NCBI GenBank assembly: GCA_021780755.1
Contig: JAJXYF010000020.1
Span: 1 to 64,000 of the forward strand
Length of the DNA: 64,000 bases
Direction of reading: 5' to 3'
Origin: Deltaproteobacteria bacterium
GTDB lineage: Bacteria; Desulfobacterota; Binatia; Binatales; Binataceae
In this document: in pieces, positions 1-8,619 of the stretch
Position numbering within the stretch: position 1 is the stretch's first letter
Layout of the letters: every line of letters begins with the position of its first letter
Program-made: the position numbers and the translations under genes
Notes under the pieces: generated by a model
What the model was told of the DNA's origin: nothing
What the model saw: only the letters and a program-made list of their open reading frames with translations
Database searches by the model: none

Positions 1-91
1 CAACGTGCGCGAGCGCAGCCTGTCCCTCAGTTCTCTGCGCTCGCTCGCCGTCAATCGAAACTCCCCTTCACGCATGCCTCATGATACATGA

Positions 92-1000
92 ATGCGATAC
101 CAATGTCACTGTTACAAGCCACTAGCTATTGCTGACGCTGCACTTCACGATGCGGGTGTGCGCATCTGGCTTCTCCTAGATCGTCTAGATGTCGCATTTG
201 CAGAATCTCTCGATTTAGAGCGAAACGCCCTGCGTGCGCTCTTTCGGGTTTACCTCGATCTGGCTGCTTTCGATTCGATTTCGTTAAAGATATTTCTCCG
301 AACCGACATCTGGGACCAGATCACCAGAGAGGGATTTCGGGAGGCAAGTCATATCGTCAAACGCGTGACCCTATCTTGGAACAGTGCGTCGCTACTGAAC
401 TTGGTGATTCGCAGAGCGATCCACAATCCCGCTCTGCGTCAATATTATGGGGTTGACGAGGCGGCGGTACTCTCGAGCACCGAGAGGCAAAATGAGCTTT
501 TCTATAAAATATTTCCCGATCAGGTTGACGCAGGCCTGAGAAAGCCGGAAACGCTGGATTGGATGTTGAATCGGACATGCGACGGTACTACTCGAAATGC
601 ACCGCGTGAGCTGATTCAGCTGCTCTCCGCGACCCGCGATGAACAATTGAAACGATTGGAACTCGGTAGCGCAGAACCTCCAAATCTGTGGCTTTTCGAT
701 CGTACCTCCCTAAAGGAGGCGCTAATCGTCGTCTCGCGGGTAAGATTCGATCAGACTCTATGTGCCGAGTTCCCCAACCTGAAACCGCGCCTTCTGCAAT
801 TGAAAGGTGAGAAGACACTTCAGACTCCGGATACGTTATCCAAAATTTGGGGCATCGACGAGAAGTCCACGGCGGAACTGGCTAATCACTTGGTTGAAGT
901 CGGCTTCTTCGAACTGCGTGGCAGCAAAGAAACTCCGGAATTCTGGGTGCCCTTTCTGTACCGCAGTGTTTTAGACATGGTGCAGGGTACAGCTGAGTAG
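92..1000 (+). CDS. C-terminal part of a Sll1717-type P-loop ATPase (5' truncated)
   Basis: The 302-residue product resembles the C-terminal two thirds of the uncharacterised P-loop ATPases typified by cyanobacterial Sll1717. The visible signature is a Walker B-like strand LLLDRLDVAF (residues 27-36), then LERNALRALFRVY and KIFLRTDIWDQI, followed by GFREASHI. No Walker A loop is present, and an in-frame TGA lies immediately upstream (89-91). The first ~20 residues (Cys/His-rich) do not look like the family. I infer that the 5' part was lost by decay or rearrangement, so this is probably a non-functional remnant. Its AT content is higher than that of its neighbours, which fits foreign origin. 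The family name is recalled from motif shape only. Confidence 0.5.
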   Translation: MRYQCHCYKPLAIADAALHDAGVRIWLLLDRLDVAFAESLDLERNALRALFRVYLDLAAFDSISLKIFLRTDIWDQITREGFREASHIVKRVTLSWNSASLLNLVIRRAIHNPALRQYYGVDEAAVLSSTERQNELFYKIFPDQVDAGLRKPETLDWMLNRTCDGTTRNAPRELIQLLSATRDEQLKRLELGSAEPPNLWLFDRTSLKEALIVVSRVRFDQTLCAEFPNLKPRLLQLKGEKTLQTPDTLSKIWGIDEKSTAELANHLVEVGFFELRGSKETPEFWVPFLYRSVLDMVQGTAE

Positions 1001-1146
1001 GCAACTGTGTTCTCGGGTATTGCAACGCGAGGTGTATACTCCGGCAGAGCGTTGGACGTTGTAATTTTCTAATCGTCGAAGGTTAAAGCGGGTTGGACGC
1101 GTGCAGGTAGCACCGCCGAGGTCTGCGATCCTTGTTGTTCCCCAAA

Positions 1147-1208
1147 GGGAAGTCTGAAACCTCGGTGAGGTTTCAGTAAGAGACTTCAAGTTTTGCGTTC
1201 CTCGACCA
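1147..1208 (+). repeat. Dispersed intergenic palindromic repeat, copy R1
   Basis: Starts GGGAAGTCTGAAACC, has a perfect 10-bp stem CTGAAACCTC / GAGGTTTCAG with a 3-base loop (1154-1176), then a spacer and the end TTTTGCGTTCCTCGACC. The same order of blocks recurs at 7.2, 8.8, 11.6, 13.6, 35.7 and 60.1 kb. It lies between two convergent genes. Confidence 0.8.
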
Positions 1209-1326
1209 TAGATTGGCGCGCGGGGAACCGCGCGGGATCCTTCGCGGCGCTTGGCGCGCCGGCGCATGCGCGAGATCCTTCGCGGGCAGGCAATCAGGAT
1301 GACGGACGGGGGATCAGGAAAAGAAA

Positions 1327-1355
1327 ACGCGAGGCCCGGGACAGAGGCCTCGCGT
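1327..1355 (-). terminator. Rho-independent terminator of the pha transcript
   Basis: Perfect 10-bp stem ACGCGAGGCC (1327-1336) with GGCCTCGCGT (1346-1355) and a 9-base loop. Read on the minus strand the stem is followed by TTTTCTTTTCC, a typical U-tract, downstream of the phasin stop. Confidence 0.75.
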
Positions 1356-1447
1356 GAAGCGATCAGGCGAAAGTTAGATCGTCAGACGAACAGCAAAAGT
1401 TCAATCATCGGACGAAAGATGAAAACCTGATCAGGATGAAGGCTCGA

Positions 1448-1726
1448 TCAGGCGGCTTCGAGCTTCCACAGATTGCGCGCCGCGGTGACGGAACGCTCGA
1501 TCAACTTGCGCGCCAGGTTGTGCTGCGTCTCGAAGAACGAGGCGAGCGGTGTCTCTTTGGCCCATCCGGTGGCCTTTTCCTGCAGCTCGAGGGCCTGCGT
1601 GGCGACGCGCTCGGTGGTGTCGATATACCATGCGGCGGCCTTCTTGGCGCCATCGACACTGAAGAACGACTCACCCAACTTGCTAAACGCCTCGTACATG
1701 CCTTCGCGGGTTTCTTTTTCCGCCAT
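1448..1726 (-). CDS. Phasin-like PHA granule protein
   Basis: A 92-residue, largely helical, Lys/Glu/Ala-rich protein with the character of a phasin, the amphipathic coat protein of polyhydroxyalkanoate granules. The ATG at 1726 is chosen because GGAGG lies 7 bases upstream; an in-frame extension to 1807 has no such site and is Lys/Arg-rich. It is the last gene of the phaE-phaC-phasin run, 169 bases after phaC, and is followed by a strong terminator. Context carries most of the assignment, because short phasins have little invariant sequence; it could be another small granule-associated protein. Confidence 0.65.
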   Translation of the reverse strand: MAEKETREGMYEAFSKLGESFFSVDGAKKAAAWYIDTTERVATQALELQEKATGWAKETPLASFFETQHNLARKLIERSVTAARNLWKLEAA

Positions 1727-1895
1727 CTGAATTCCTCCAGCCCCTTTGCGGGACGATTTTTTGTGCGGGAATTTCCCGCGTTTCTTGCTTGCTTCGAAGG
1801 TAACCACTAATGCGCCTTCCAGTCCGATCCAATTTGTCGCCGAGACGACAATAATCGGCGTTTATCGTCCTTTTGTGACGATTGATCTCCCAACC

Positions 1896-2960
1896 CTATT
1901 CGCGATCGGCGAGCCATCCGCCGACCTGCGGCCACAATTTCTTGATCGCGCCGGCGCTCACCACGGCCCCAATGTGGCCGGTCGGGAAGGTCAGGTTGCG
2001 GCGATCGGCACTGCCGACCTTTTCCGGCAGCGGCAGACTGGAGTTCGGATGCACGACGTCGTCGAGATCGGCCACGACGTTGAGCAGCGGACAGGTGATG
2101 TTGCGCAAATCGACCGGGCGATCCGCGATCTTCATTTCGCCCTTGGCGAGCAAGTTGCGTTTGAAGAGGTCGCCGGTCATCTCGCGGAAGATCTGTCCGG
2201 CGAGCGGCACGTCGCTCGACATCCAGCGCTCGAAGAGATCGAACATCTCGGCGTAGCCGTCGCGCTCGGCGTTGCGGTAGAGGCCGACGTATTTATCCAG
2301 GGCGTGATGGACCGGCGACATGGCGGTGAAGCCCATGTTGACCATCCAGGCCGGGCAGTTGCCGTAAATCTTCGTGATCAACTCGACCGCACTGTCATCG
2401 ACCTGGTCCATCAGGTGGTAGATGGAGAGTTCGCGCACACCCATGTCGAAGGGGACGGCGAGGGTGACCAGGTTCTTGACGTTCTCGGGATGGAGCGCGG
2501 TGTAGAGCACGCTGAGCAGTGCGCCGAAGCAATAGCCGAGCAGGTGGACCTGTTCGACGTTTTCCTCGATCTGGACGGCGCGCACGGCGTTGGCGAGGTC
2601 CTGATTGACGTAGGCATCGAAGCCGCGCCAGGCGTCTTCCCTGGTCGGCGGAATCCAGTCGGTCAGATAGACGTCGAAGCCCTGCTTGAGGAGGCTTTCG
2701 ACTACGCTCTTGCCGGGTTGGAGGTCCATCACGAAAGGACGCTTGATTAACGCGTAAACCAGGACAATGGGCGTCGCGTGGATGCGATTTTGCGCACGGT
2801 AATGGCGCAGGCTGACCTTGCCGCCCTCGTAAATCACGTCGTAGGGGGTGACCGGCGCGGGGTCGGCGGAGACCTGCGAGCCGAAGCCGCGGCCGATCGC
2901 ATCCAGGGTGCGGACGGCGCCCTCGAACCAGTAGCCGGCAACGTCATTAAAGAGCGACAC
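1896..2960 (-). CDS. phaC: Class III poly(3-hydroxyalkanoate) synthase, catalytic subunit PhaC
   Basis: Polymerises (R)-3-hydroxyacyl-CoA into PHA at the granule surface. The 354-residue length matches class III PhaC, which works with PhaE. The lipase-like box is GYCFG with the nucleophilic Cys at residue 144; the Asp of the triad falls in the cluster at 298-301 (ADLDDVVHP) and the His at 329 (TGHIG). The GTG start at 2960 lies inside the last codons of phaE (14-base overlap), which implies translational coupling and avoids an improbable Arg-rich extension. It belongs to the phaE-phaC-phasin operon. Subunit class is well supported by length, box and partner. Confidence 0.93.
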   Translation of the reverse strand: MSLFNDVAGYWFEGAVRTLDAIGRGFGSQVSADPAPVTPYDVIYEGGKVSLRHYRAQNRIHATPIVLVYALIKRPFVMDLQPGKSVVESLLKQGFDVYLTDWIPPTREDAWRGFDAYVNQDLANAVRAVQIEENVEQVHLLGYCFGALLSVLYTALHPENVKNLVTLAVPFDMGVRELSIYHLMDQVDDSAVELITKIYGNCPAWMVNMGFTAMSPVHHALDKYVGLYRNAERDGYAEMFDLFERWMSSDVPLAGQIFREMTGDLFKRNLLAKGEMKIADRPVDLRNITCPLLNVVADLDDVVHPNSSLPLPEKVGSADRRNLTFPTGHIGAVVSAGAIKKLWPQVGGWLADRE

Positions 2961-3501
2961 TCTTTTTGCCTCCCTTGCGGGCCGCGCGCTTAGGCTCGGG
3001 CTTGTAACCGTTCCAGATAATCGCCGCGTCGCGACCAGCCGAGTCGGCCCCGTGCGCCGCCGCATAGGCGTGATCGTCGCGATCCTCGCTCTGCTCTTCG
3101 ACGGCGCGTTCGCGGACGGTGCGCAACTCCTCGCGCAGGGCCTTCACGTCGGTGCGCAGCGCCTGCACGTCGGTAGCAGTGGGAAGTCCGATGGCAGGCC
3201 AGAGGTTGCCGAAAATGGCGGATGCTACCGCGTCCACCACCCGCGTGACCTGCAAGCCGGCCTGAATGCCGCGCCCGGTCATCGCGCCGAAGGTCGGATT
3301 GGCGTAGATGCGGTTGGAGGCGTCGTTGGCGAGGCGAATCCAGGCGTCGTAGGCCTTCCATCCGGCTTCGCTGACGGCGCCCTGGGCTGCATTGTCATCG
3401 CCGGCGAAGAGGCGCTTGACGGCGGCAGTGGGTAAATCGACCCATGCGGCCTGGAACAATTTGCCAAGATCTTCGGTCATTCCTGACTGTTTGATGCTCA
3501 T
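2947..3501 (-). CDS. phaE: PHA synthase subunit PhaE (short form)
   Basis: Partner of PhaC in class III synthases. It ends inside the start of phaC. The 184 residues contain a helical N-terminal part (MTEDLGKLFQAAW...) and a region near residues 115-135 (DVQALRTDVKALREELRTV) that looks like the short coiled coil of PhaE proteins, followed by an acidic stretch and a Lys/Arg-rich tail. Family members are usually well over 300 residues, so this is a reduced version. ATG 3501 follows a GGGGG ribosome site. First gene of the operon; the promoter should lie between 3502 and the divergent regulator. Confidence 0.75.
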   Translation of the reverse strand: MSIKQSGMTEDLGKLFQAAWVDLPTAAVKRLFAGDDNAAQGAVSEAGWKAYDAWIRLANDASNRIYANPTFGAMTGRGIQAGLQVTRVVDAVASAIFGNLWPAIGLPTATDVQALRTDVKALREELRTVRERAVEEQSEDRDDHAYAAAHGADSAGRDAAIIWNGYKPEPKRAARKGGKKSVAL

Positions 3502-3732
3502 TTCATTACCCCCGCCCTTGGCTGCGCGCTGGATGCGCCAATGTTACGGGCAGAACATTTACGAGTCCAATTACCCTTCTACTGGAGATAAGTTTAAGGC
3601 ATATCTCGGGCGTATCAACGATTAGTTAAGCTGCAGTTGTCGCAGCCGCGACAATTCCCACCGTTCCGGACGGCAGTTCGGAAGATTCCGTCGCCTTGGC
3701 GACATCTCGCCCTCGTGTGCTACGAAGCATCG

Positions 3733-4437
3733 GTGGAGACGAAAGCTCAACTCGACTGGAAAACCCTGGGACGACTCAAGACACTGTCATGGCTGAGTCA
3801 GGACCAACTGCAAGGACTTGCGCAAAGCTTGACGCTGGAAAAGGTCAAGCGGCGCGACACGATTTTCTTCGAGGGCGAAAGCTCTAACCGAATCTACGTG
3901 CTGCTGTCGGGAGTGGCCAAGCTGTCGTTTCAGAACCGCGACGAACGGGTGCTGGTCGGGCTGGTCGGACCCGGTGAGATTTTTGGGGTCTCGTCGTTGC
4001 TGCCGCATGCGACGCGTCCGTTTCGATGCGACGCGTTCAGCGATTGCGTGGTGGGAATCGCGAGGCCGGAGACCTTCGTCGGGCTGGTGCTGGGGGTGCC
4101 GCTGGAGCGTTTCAGCCGGACGCTGGAGGTGACGGTCGCGCGGTGGTGGCTGATGCTGCAGCGCTACACCAATTTCGTGGGCTTAAGCGTGCGCGAACGG
4201 CTGGCCGGCGCGCTGCTGGAACTCGCGATGAAGTTCGGGGCGGAGGACGCGCGCGGAATTCTGTTGACGCTGAAAGTCACGCACGCGGATCTGGCGGAAC
4301 TGGTTGGGGCGTCGCGTCAGCGAACGACGGAGCAATTGAACGATTTCGAGAACGAGCGGGTGATCCTGCGCGACGGGCGGCGGCTGATAATCGTACCGGA
4401 ACGGCTGCGCGAGTTGGTGGAGGCGTCGCAATTCTAA
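3733..4437 (+). CDS. Crp/Fnr-family transcriptional regulator
   Basis: Contains an N-terminal cyclic-nucleotide-type beta-roll (FFEGESSNRIYVLLSGVAKL... GEIFGVSSLL), a long dimerisation helix and a C-terminal winged helix with the recognition segment THADLAELVGASRQRTTEQL. No N-terminal Cys cluster of the Fnr type is present, so it is not an Fe-S oxygen sensor. No ATG exists near the N-terminus; GTG 3733 gives the usual ~234-residue length, GTG 3715 and TTG 3637 are alternatives. It is divergent from phaE, so it may control the PHA operon; that is inference from position only. Confidence 0.85.
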   Translation: METKAQLDWKTLGRLKTLSWLSQDQLQGLAQSLTLEKVKRRDTIFFEGESSNRIYVLLSGVAKLSFQNRDERVLVGLVGPGEIFGVSSLLPHATRPFRCDAFSDCVVGIARPETFVGLVLGVPLERFSRTLEVTVARWWLMLQRYTNFVGLSVRERLAGALLELAMKFGAEDARGILLTLKVTHADLAELVGASRQRTTEQLNDFENERVILRDGRRLIIVPERLRELVEASQF

Positions 4438-4560
4438 TAGGCTCGGGCGACGGGAACGATCGCGCGGCGGCGACCTGCCGGTGCTTTAGCGGCGACGATT
4501 TGCAGGCGTCGGCGGCCTCGCGAACGGGCCACCGCGCGAGCTTCGCGAAGGAGCAGATTA

Positions 4561-5397
4561 TTGTCAGCGCAAAGCAGATTTATCAGCGCCAACGGGCTTA
4601 AACTCCACTACCTGGACTATGGCAATCCGATGAAACCGCCGGTCGTGTGTATCCACGGATTGAGCGGCAACGCGCACCACTTCGACGGCCTCGCGGCGCA
4701 TCTGAGCAGCGACCATCACGTGATGTCGATCGACGTACGGGGGCGCGGCGACAGCGAATGGGGACCGCCCGGGGAGTATGCGCCGCCGGTCTACGTGAGC
4801 GACTTGTCGGCGATGCTGGAGGCGCTCGAACTCGAACGCGTGACGCTGATCGGGACGTCGATGGGCGGGATCATCTCGATGATCTTCGCAGGCGGCTATC
4901 CGCAACGGGTGGATCGTCTCGTACTGAACGATATCGGGCCGGAGGTGGATCCGGCGGGCCTCAGGCGGATTACGGATTACTTCACCGAGGCGCCCAGCGA
5001 CTTCAAGGACCTGGCCGAGGTGGCGGCATACTATCGCGCGAACTATGGGTTTCTGGCGGCGGCGCCGGAGGCCGAGCTAATCGAGTTCGTGCGGTGGGCG
5101 GTGAAGCCGGACGGGACGGGACGGCTGACGTGGAAGATCGATCCGGCCGTGCGCAATATCCCGCGGACCGGGACGGCGGCGAAACCGATGGATTTGTGGG
5201 TCGCATACGCGCGGATAGCGGCTCGGACGCTGGTAATTCGCGGGGCGGAGAGCGACATCCTGGCGCCCGATACGGCGGAACGGATGTGTCGCGTGCTGCC
5301 GGGCGCGCGGTTGGTGGAGATACCCGGCATGGGCCATGCGCCGACGCTCGTGGAGCCGGCGGCCGTCACGGCGATTCGCGCGTTCCTCGCACGCTAA
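4561..5397 (+). CDS. Alpha/beta-fold hydrolase
   Basis: A 278-residue single-domain alpha/beta hydrolase. Visible elements are the oxyanion strand HG (32-33), the nucleophile elbow GTSMGG with Ser100, Asp232 in GAESDIL and His259 in GMGHAP, a complete Ser-Asp-His triad. The TTG start is supported by GAAGGAG 7 bases upstream. Substrate cannot be inferred; PHA-depolymerase-like and haloperoxidase-like members share this architecture. It is separated from the next, convergent gene by a strong hairpin at 5404-5447. Confidence 0.85.
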   Translation: MSAQSRFISANGLKLHYLDYGNPMKPPVVCIHGLSGNAHHFDGLAAHLSSDHHVMSIDVRGRGDSEWGPPGEYAPPVYVSDLSAMLEALELERVTLIGTSMGGIISMIFAGGYPQRVDRLVLNDIGPEVDPAGLRRITDYFTEAPSDFKDLAEVAAYYRANYGFLAAAPEAELIEFVRWAVKPDGTGRLTWKIDPAVRNIPRTGTAAKPMDLWVAYARIAARTLVIRGAESDILAPDTAERMCRVLPGARLVEIPGMGHAPTLVEPAAVTAIRAFLAR

Positions 5398-5403
5398 AAC
5401 ACG

Positions 5404-5447
5404 ACGCCGCGATCGTCGAACGCATCGGCGTCCGACGATCGCGGCGT
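5404..5447. terminator. Hairpin terminator between convergent genes
   Basis: Perfect 15-bp stem ACGCCGCGATCGTCG (5404-5418) with its complement (5433-5447), loop of 14 bases. It separates the hydrolase (plus) from the secreted protein gene (minus). There is no clear T-run, so it may be a bidirectional or stabilising hairpin. Confidence 0.6.
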
Positions 5448-5473
5448 GTGCCTTAACTTGCCGAGGTTCCGGA

Positions 5474-6118
5474 TTACTCGGTTACGAGACCGCTCAGTTT
5501 CAACGAAACAGCATTGGGATTGCTGCTATGCTTGCTCAGCAAGGAACCCAACAGGGTGCCCCATCCGGAGGCATCAGGGCTGGGCGGCGTAGTACCCGAG
5601 ATTCCCCATCCGCCCACGAGCGTGTCGCTCACGTGGGTTCCCTGCGGATTACTCGGAGTGACCGCAACGATCTTCTTGCACGTGGCTCCGAACAAATTGA
5701 TGGTCTTCGCGTCGGTGCTCGAGGTGTCAGTCAGGATGCCGAAGAAGCCCACGCACTGAGGGTTCGGACCATTTCCACCCGGGGGCGGTTCGGTGGCGGG
5801 ATTCAGATCGGTATCAATTGTCACGTAGAAATTGGAGACCGTCTGCGTGCCCTTGTCCATGTTGCCGGAAGCCTTGGATACGGTGATTACCGCGCAGGAG
5901 CAGCTCGTGTCCGAGCAATGATCGACCCACGGGTCAACGCTGCAAGCGCCTGTGATCGCATCCGTATCGGCGAGCGAAGCTTGAGCTCCCACTCCGATGA
6001 TGTTGAGGGTGCGGGTGCTGGTTTTCGGGCCGGAAGCGATATCCGAACTCGATGCGGCGAAGGCCGATCCCGCAAACAAGAAAGCTGCTGCCAAAACTAC
6101 CGAACCAAATCGATACAT
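5474..6118 (-). CDS. Secreted hypothetical protein with six cysteines
   Basis: No family recognised. A Sec signal peptide is clear (hydrophobic core VVLAAAFLFAGSAFA, probable cleavage after residue 21 at AFA-AS). The mature ~193 residues are rich in Ser, Thr, Gly and Asn, with six Cys (four clustered in ACSVDPWVDHCSDTSCSC, two further on) that could form disulfides outside the cytoplasm. A Pro/Gly stretch (TEPPPGGNGPNP) links the two halves. The start is supported by AAGGAG upstream of ATG 6118. It stands alone as a transcription unit. Composition suggests an extracellular or surface protein; function unknown. Confidence 0.7.
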   Translation of the reverse strand: MYRFGSVVLAAAFLFAGSAFAASSSDIASGPKTSTRTLNIIGVGAQASLADTDAITGACSVDPWVDHCSDTSCSCAVITVSKASGNMDKGTQTVSNFYVTIDTDLNPATEPPPGGNGPNPQCVGFFGILTDTSSTDAKTINLFGATCKKIVAVTPSNPQGTHVSDTLVGGWGISGTTPPSPDASGWGTLLGSLLSKHSSNPNAVSLKLSGLVTE

Positions 6119-6373
6119 TCCTTAGTTCTCCTTGGCGGGAGGCCTCCCGCAGTGAATCTGCCGACATCAAAGGCACGCCAGGATCGTGGCGTTCTGTGCC
6201 GGGTTTTTATGTTAAAGTCTCATCTTACGCGCGTATTCTTCTCCGCGAACATCAATACACGTCATACCTGGCAAGTACAATGCATCATCAGTCTGGAGCC
6301 ACCCTACGCACCAGCTGTATAAATTTGATATGCGATAGCAGCTTATAACCTCAATAAGCGCGCATCCGTCCGC

Positions 6374-6772
6374 TCAGTTGTGCACGGTATTAGTCTGAAT
6401 CAACTCAACCTTGTAGCCGGTCGGATCCTCGATAAAGGCGATGTGCGGGCCGCCGAACTTCATCGGGCCGGGCTCGCGCACTATCTTGACGCCCTTTTCC
6501 TTGAGCGCGGCGCAGGTCGCATAGAGATCATCCACGCCGACGGCGAGATGGCCGAAGGCGCTGCCCTGGTCGTAGCTCTTGGTGCCCCAGTTGTGGGTCA
6601 GCTCGATGACGGTGTGGCGGTCCTCGTCCTCGTAGCCGACGAAAGCGAGCGTGAACTCGCCGTTGGGGTAGTCGTGCTTGCGCAGGAGCTTCATGCCGAG
6701 CGCGTCGCAGTAGAATTTGAGCGACTCGTTGAGGTCGTTGACGCGGATCATGGTATGCAGCAATCGATTCAT
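6374..6772 (-). CDS. gloA: Lactoylglutathione lyase (glyoxalase I)
   Basis: Converts the methylglyoxal-glutathione hemithioacetal to S-lactoylglutathione. Full length at 132 residues with all four metal ligands of the family in place: His6 (LLHTMIRV), Glu57 (VIELTHNWG), His75 (FGHLAVGV) and Glu123 (YKVELI). The ATG overlaps the TGA of the upstream gene (ATGA), so the two are translationally coupled. The length matches the short, E. coli-like form. Confidence 0.93.
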   Translation of the reverse strand: MNRLLHTMIRVNDLNESLKFYCDALGMKLLRKHDYPNGEFTLAFVGYEDEDRHTVIELTHNWGTKSYDQGSAFGHLAVGVDDLYATCAALKEKGVKIVREPGPMKFGGPHIAFIEDPTGYKVELIQTNTVHN

Positions 6773-7068
6773 GGCTTTCTCCCTGGGGCGCCGGATTTGC
6801 CCGTTCGCGCTTTCATCGACGCGATCGCCGTACCCAGCTCACCCTTGATTTGATCGAATTCCTTTTCGGTCGGGACGATCCCCGCACGCTCCATCCGTTC
6901 GACCAGTTCCCAGCGCTCGAGCGCGAGCATGCGAGCGGCCTCATGCTCGTGCAGGCGTTTGGCGCGGAGCAGCTCTAGCACGGCGAACTCGCGCACACGA
7001 GCCTCGAAGGCGGCGGCGGTAAAGTCGTCGTCAAAGAGCCGGTCGGGGATATCGAGTCGGATCTCCAC
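6769..7068 (-). CDS. Small protein, UPF0175/antitoxin-like
   Basis: About 99 residues from GTG 7068. The core VREFAVLELLRAKRLHEHEAARMLALERWELVERMERAGI has the spacing of UPF0175-type proteins (small helical DNA-binding proteins, often antitoxins): a repeated helix, then a R-W-E motif and a terminal G-I. No toxin gene accompanies it; instead it overlaps gloA by 4 bases. An ATG at 7170 would add 34 residues, but that part runs up to the flank of repeat R2 and looks non-coding. Start and family are both uncertain. Confidence 0.5.
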   Translation of the reverse strand: MEIRLDIPDRLFDDDFTAAAFEARVREFAVLELLRAKRLHEHEAARMLALERWELVERMERAGIVPTEKEFDQIKGELGTAIASMKARTGKSGAPGRKP

Positions 7069-7181
7069 GGTTTGTAGCGGCAGAATCTTCGCATACTCGC
7101 GCCGATCGTCAAAGAACCCTGCTGGGCTTGGCCGTATCGAGATCAGATTTAGACGGGGCGCAACCCGCATCTTTTACAAAA

Positions 7182-7248
7182 GGGAAGTCTGAAACCTCGT
7201 GAGGTTTCCGTGTTTTCAAAAGCTGTCAGTTCTGCGTTTCCTCGACCG
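7182..7248 (+). repeat. Dispersed intergenic palindromic repeat, copy R2
   Basis: GGGAAGTCTGAAACCTC-GT-GAGGTTTC followed by a spacer and TTCTGCGTTTCCTCGACC; same orientation as R1. The flank before it (GCGCAACCCGCATCTTTTAC) matches the flank of R3b, so homology extends beyond the core. This is the one copy in a divergent promoter region. Confidence 0.75.
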
Positions 7249-7363
7249 TTCTCCTGCCAACCCGCGCCCGTCGCGGTGGATTTTCGGTGGCGGCGACGGC
7301 GGTCTATGGTAGAGTTTTCGGGGTTAAGTTCGCGCGCGAGACGATAGCATCGGGAGGGCGTTG

Positions 7364-8566
7364 ATGGATTTCAAATACAGCGAAGAGGCGGAGGCCTTTC
7401 GCCGCGAATTTCGCGCGTGGCTCGAAGCGAATATGCCGCCGCGCCGCGAGCGGAGCGAGCACGAGGACATCGGCAGCGAGATCGTGCGCACCGACGACAA
7501 CGACTGGAACTACGCCCTGCAATGGCATCGCAAGATGAACGCGGGCGGATGGGTCGGGGTCAATTGGCCGAAGGCCTACGGCGGCCGCGGGGCGACGCTG
7601 GAGCAGATGGTCGTTTACAACGAGGAGATGGTGCGCGCGCGGGCGCCGGGAATCGTCAACGGCCTGGGGATCATGCTGGTCGGCCCGACCCTGATCCATT
7701 GGGGGACCGAGGAACAGAAGCAGCGCTACGTGCCGAAGATCCTGTCGGCCGAGGAGATCTGGTGCCAGGGCTACTCGGAGCCCGGCGCAGGCTCCGACGT
7801 CGCGTCACTGAATACGCGCGCGGTCGAAGACGGCGACTACTTTATCGTCAACGGGCAGAAGGTCTGGACCTCGGGCGCGGACCGCGCCGACTGGTGTATC
7901 CTGCTGGTCCGCACCGACCCGGAGGCGCCCAAACACAAGGGTATCAGCTATCTACTGGTGGATATGCACAGCCCCGGCGTGACGGTCCGTCCGCTGGTGC
8001 AGATGACCGGCGAGAAGGGCTTCAACGAGGTCTTTTTCGAGGACGTGAAGGTACCGAAGAAAAATCTGGTTGGCGAAAAGAACCAGGGCTGGCAGGTCGC
8101 GGTAACGACGCTGATGTTCGAGCGCAGTTCGATCGCGGCGATGCGCGATATGTCGAGTTCGGTAATGAACCTCGCCAAGCTGGCGAAGAAGATCGCGCGC
8201 CACGGCGGCAGCGCGTGGGACGACACCGGCGTGCGGCAGAAGATCGCGGGCTTCGCGTGCGAGGCGGCGGCACTGCGCTACGGCAACCTGCGCCAGTTGA
8301 CGCGGCGGCTCAAAGGGCTGCCGCCGGGCCCCGAAGGATCGGTCGGCAAGCTCAGCGCGAGCGATCTCAATTTGAAGATGGCGAAATTCGCGCTCGAGTT
8401 GCTCGGCCCGTACAGCCAATTCGAGCACGGCGCACCGCAGGCGCTCGACGGCGGGAGTTGGAACTACCGGATGCTGGCGTCGCGCGCCTTCACGATTGCG
8501 GGCGGCACCAGCGAGATCCAGCACAACATTATCGGCGAGCGGGTGCTCGGCCTGCCCAAGGGATAG
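7364..8566 (+). CDS. Acyl-CoA dehydrogenase
   Basis: FAD-dependent alpha,beta-dehydrogenation of an acyl-CoA thioester, electrons normally passing to ETF. The 400-residue protein has the family N-terminus (DFKYSEEAEAFRREFRAWL), the middle-domain signature (CQGYSEPGAGSDVASL, then VWTSGADRADW) and the C-terminal FAD/ETF segment FTIAGGTSEIQHNIIGERVLGLP. ATG 7364 follows GGGAGG. Chain-length preference is not deducible; the form resembles the paralogues abundant in soil bacteria that oxidise branched or xenobiotic acyl chains. Confidence 0.93.
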   Translation: MDFKYSEEAEAFRREFRAWLEANMPPRRERSEHEDIGSEIVRTDDNDWNYALQWHRKMNAGGWVGVNWPKAYGGRGATLEQMVVYNEEMVRARAPGIVNGLGIMLVGPTLIHWGTEEQKQRYVPKILSAEEIWCQGYSEPGAGSDVASLNTRAVEDGDYFIVNGQKVWTSGADRADWCILLVRTDPEAPKHKGISYLLVDMHSPGVTVRPLVQMTGEKGFNEVFFEDVKVPKKNLVGEKNQGWQVAVTTLMFERSSIAAMRDMSSSVMNLAKLAKKIARHGGSAWDDTGVRQKIAGFACEAAALRYGNLRQLTRRLKGLPPGPEGSVGKLSASDLNLKMAKFALELLGPYSQFEHGAPQALDGGSWNYRMLASRAFTIAGGTSEIQHNIIGERVLGLPKG

Positions 8567-8619
8567 ATTAACCCCAGGAAGAAAAGACGGGTAGAGAAGA
8601 GCGGATGGAGAGAGAGAAA

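Larger units (their letters stand above)
1001..1447. other. Intergenic region between convergent genes
   Basis: This 447-bp stretch has no convincing coding sequence. It holds repeat copy R1 (1147-1208), a GC-rich stretch with two near-identical segments ending in GATCCTTCGCGG (around 1235-1285), and the terminator of the phasin transcript (1327-1355). Confidence 0.7.

Noticed and set aside
1746..2750. 334-codon open frame on the plus strand
   Set aside because: Antisense to phaC, which has an intact catalytic triad and operon context; the long frame is caused by the high GC of the gene.
6769..7068. Toxin-antitoxin pair with the UPF0175-like protein
   Set aside because: Its only coupled neighbour is glyoxalase I with all metal ligands, which is not a toxin; no PIN-type gene is adjacent.
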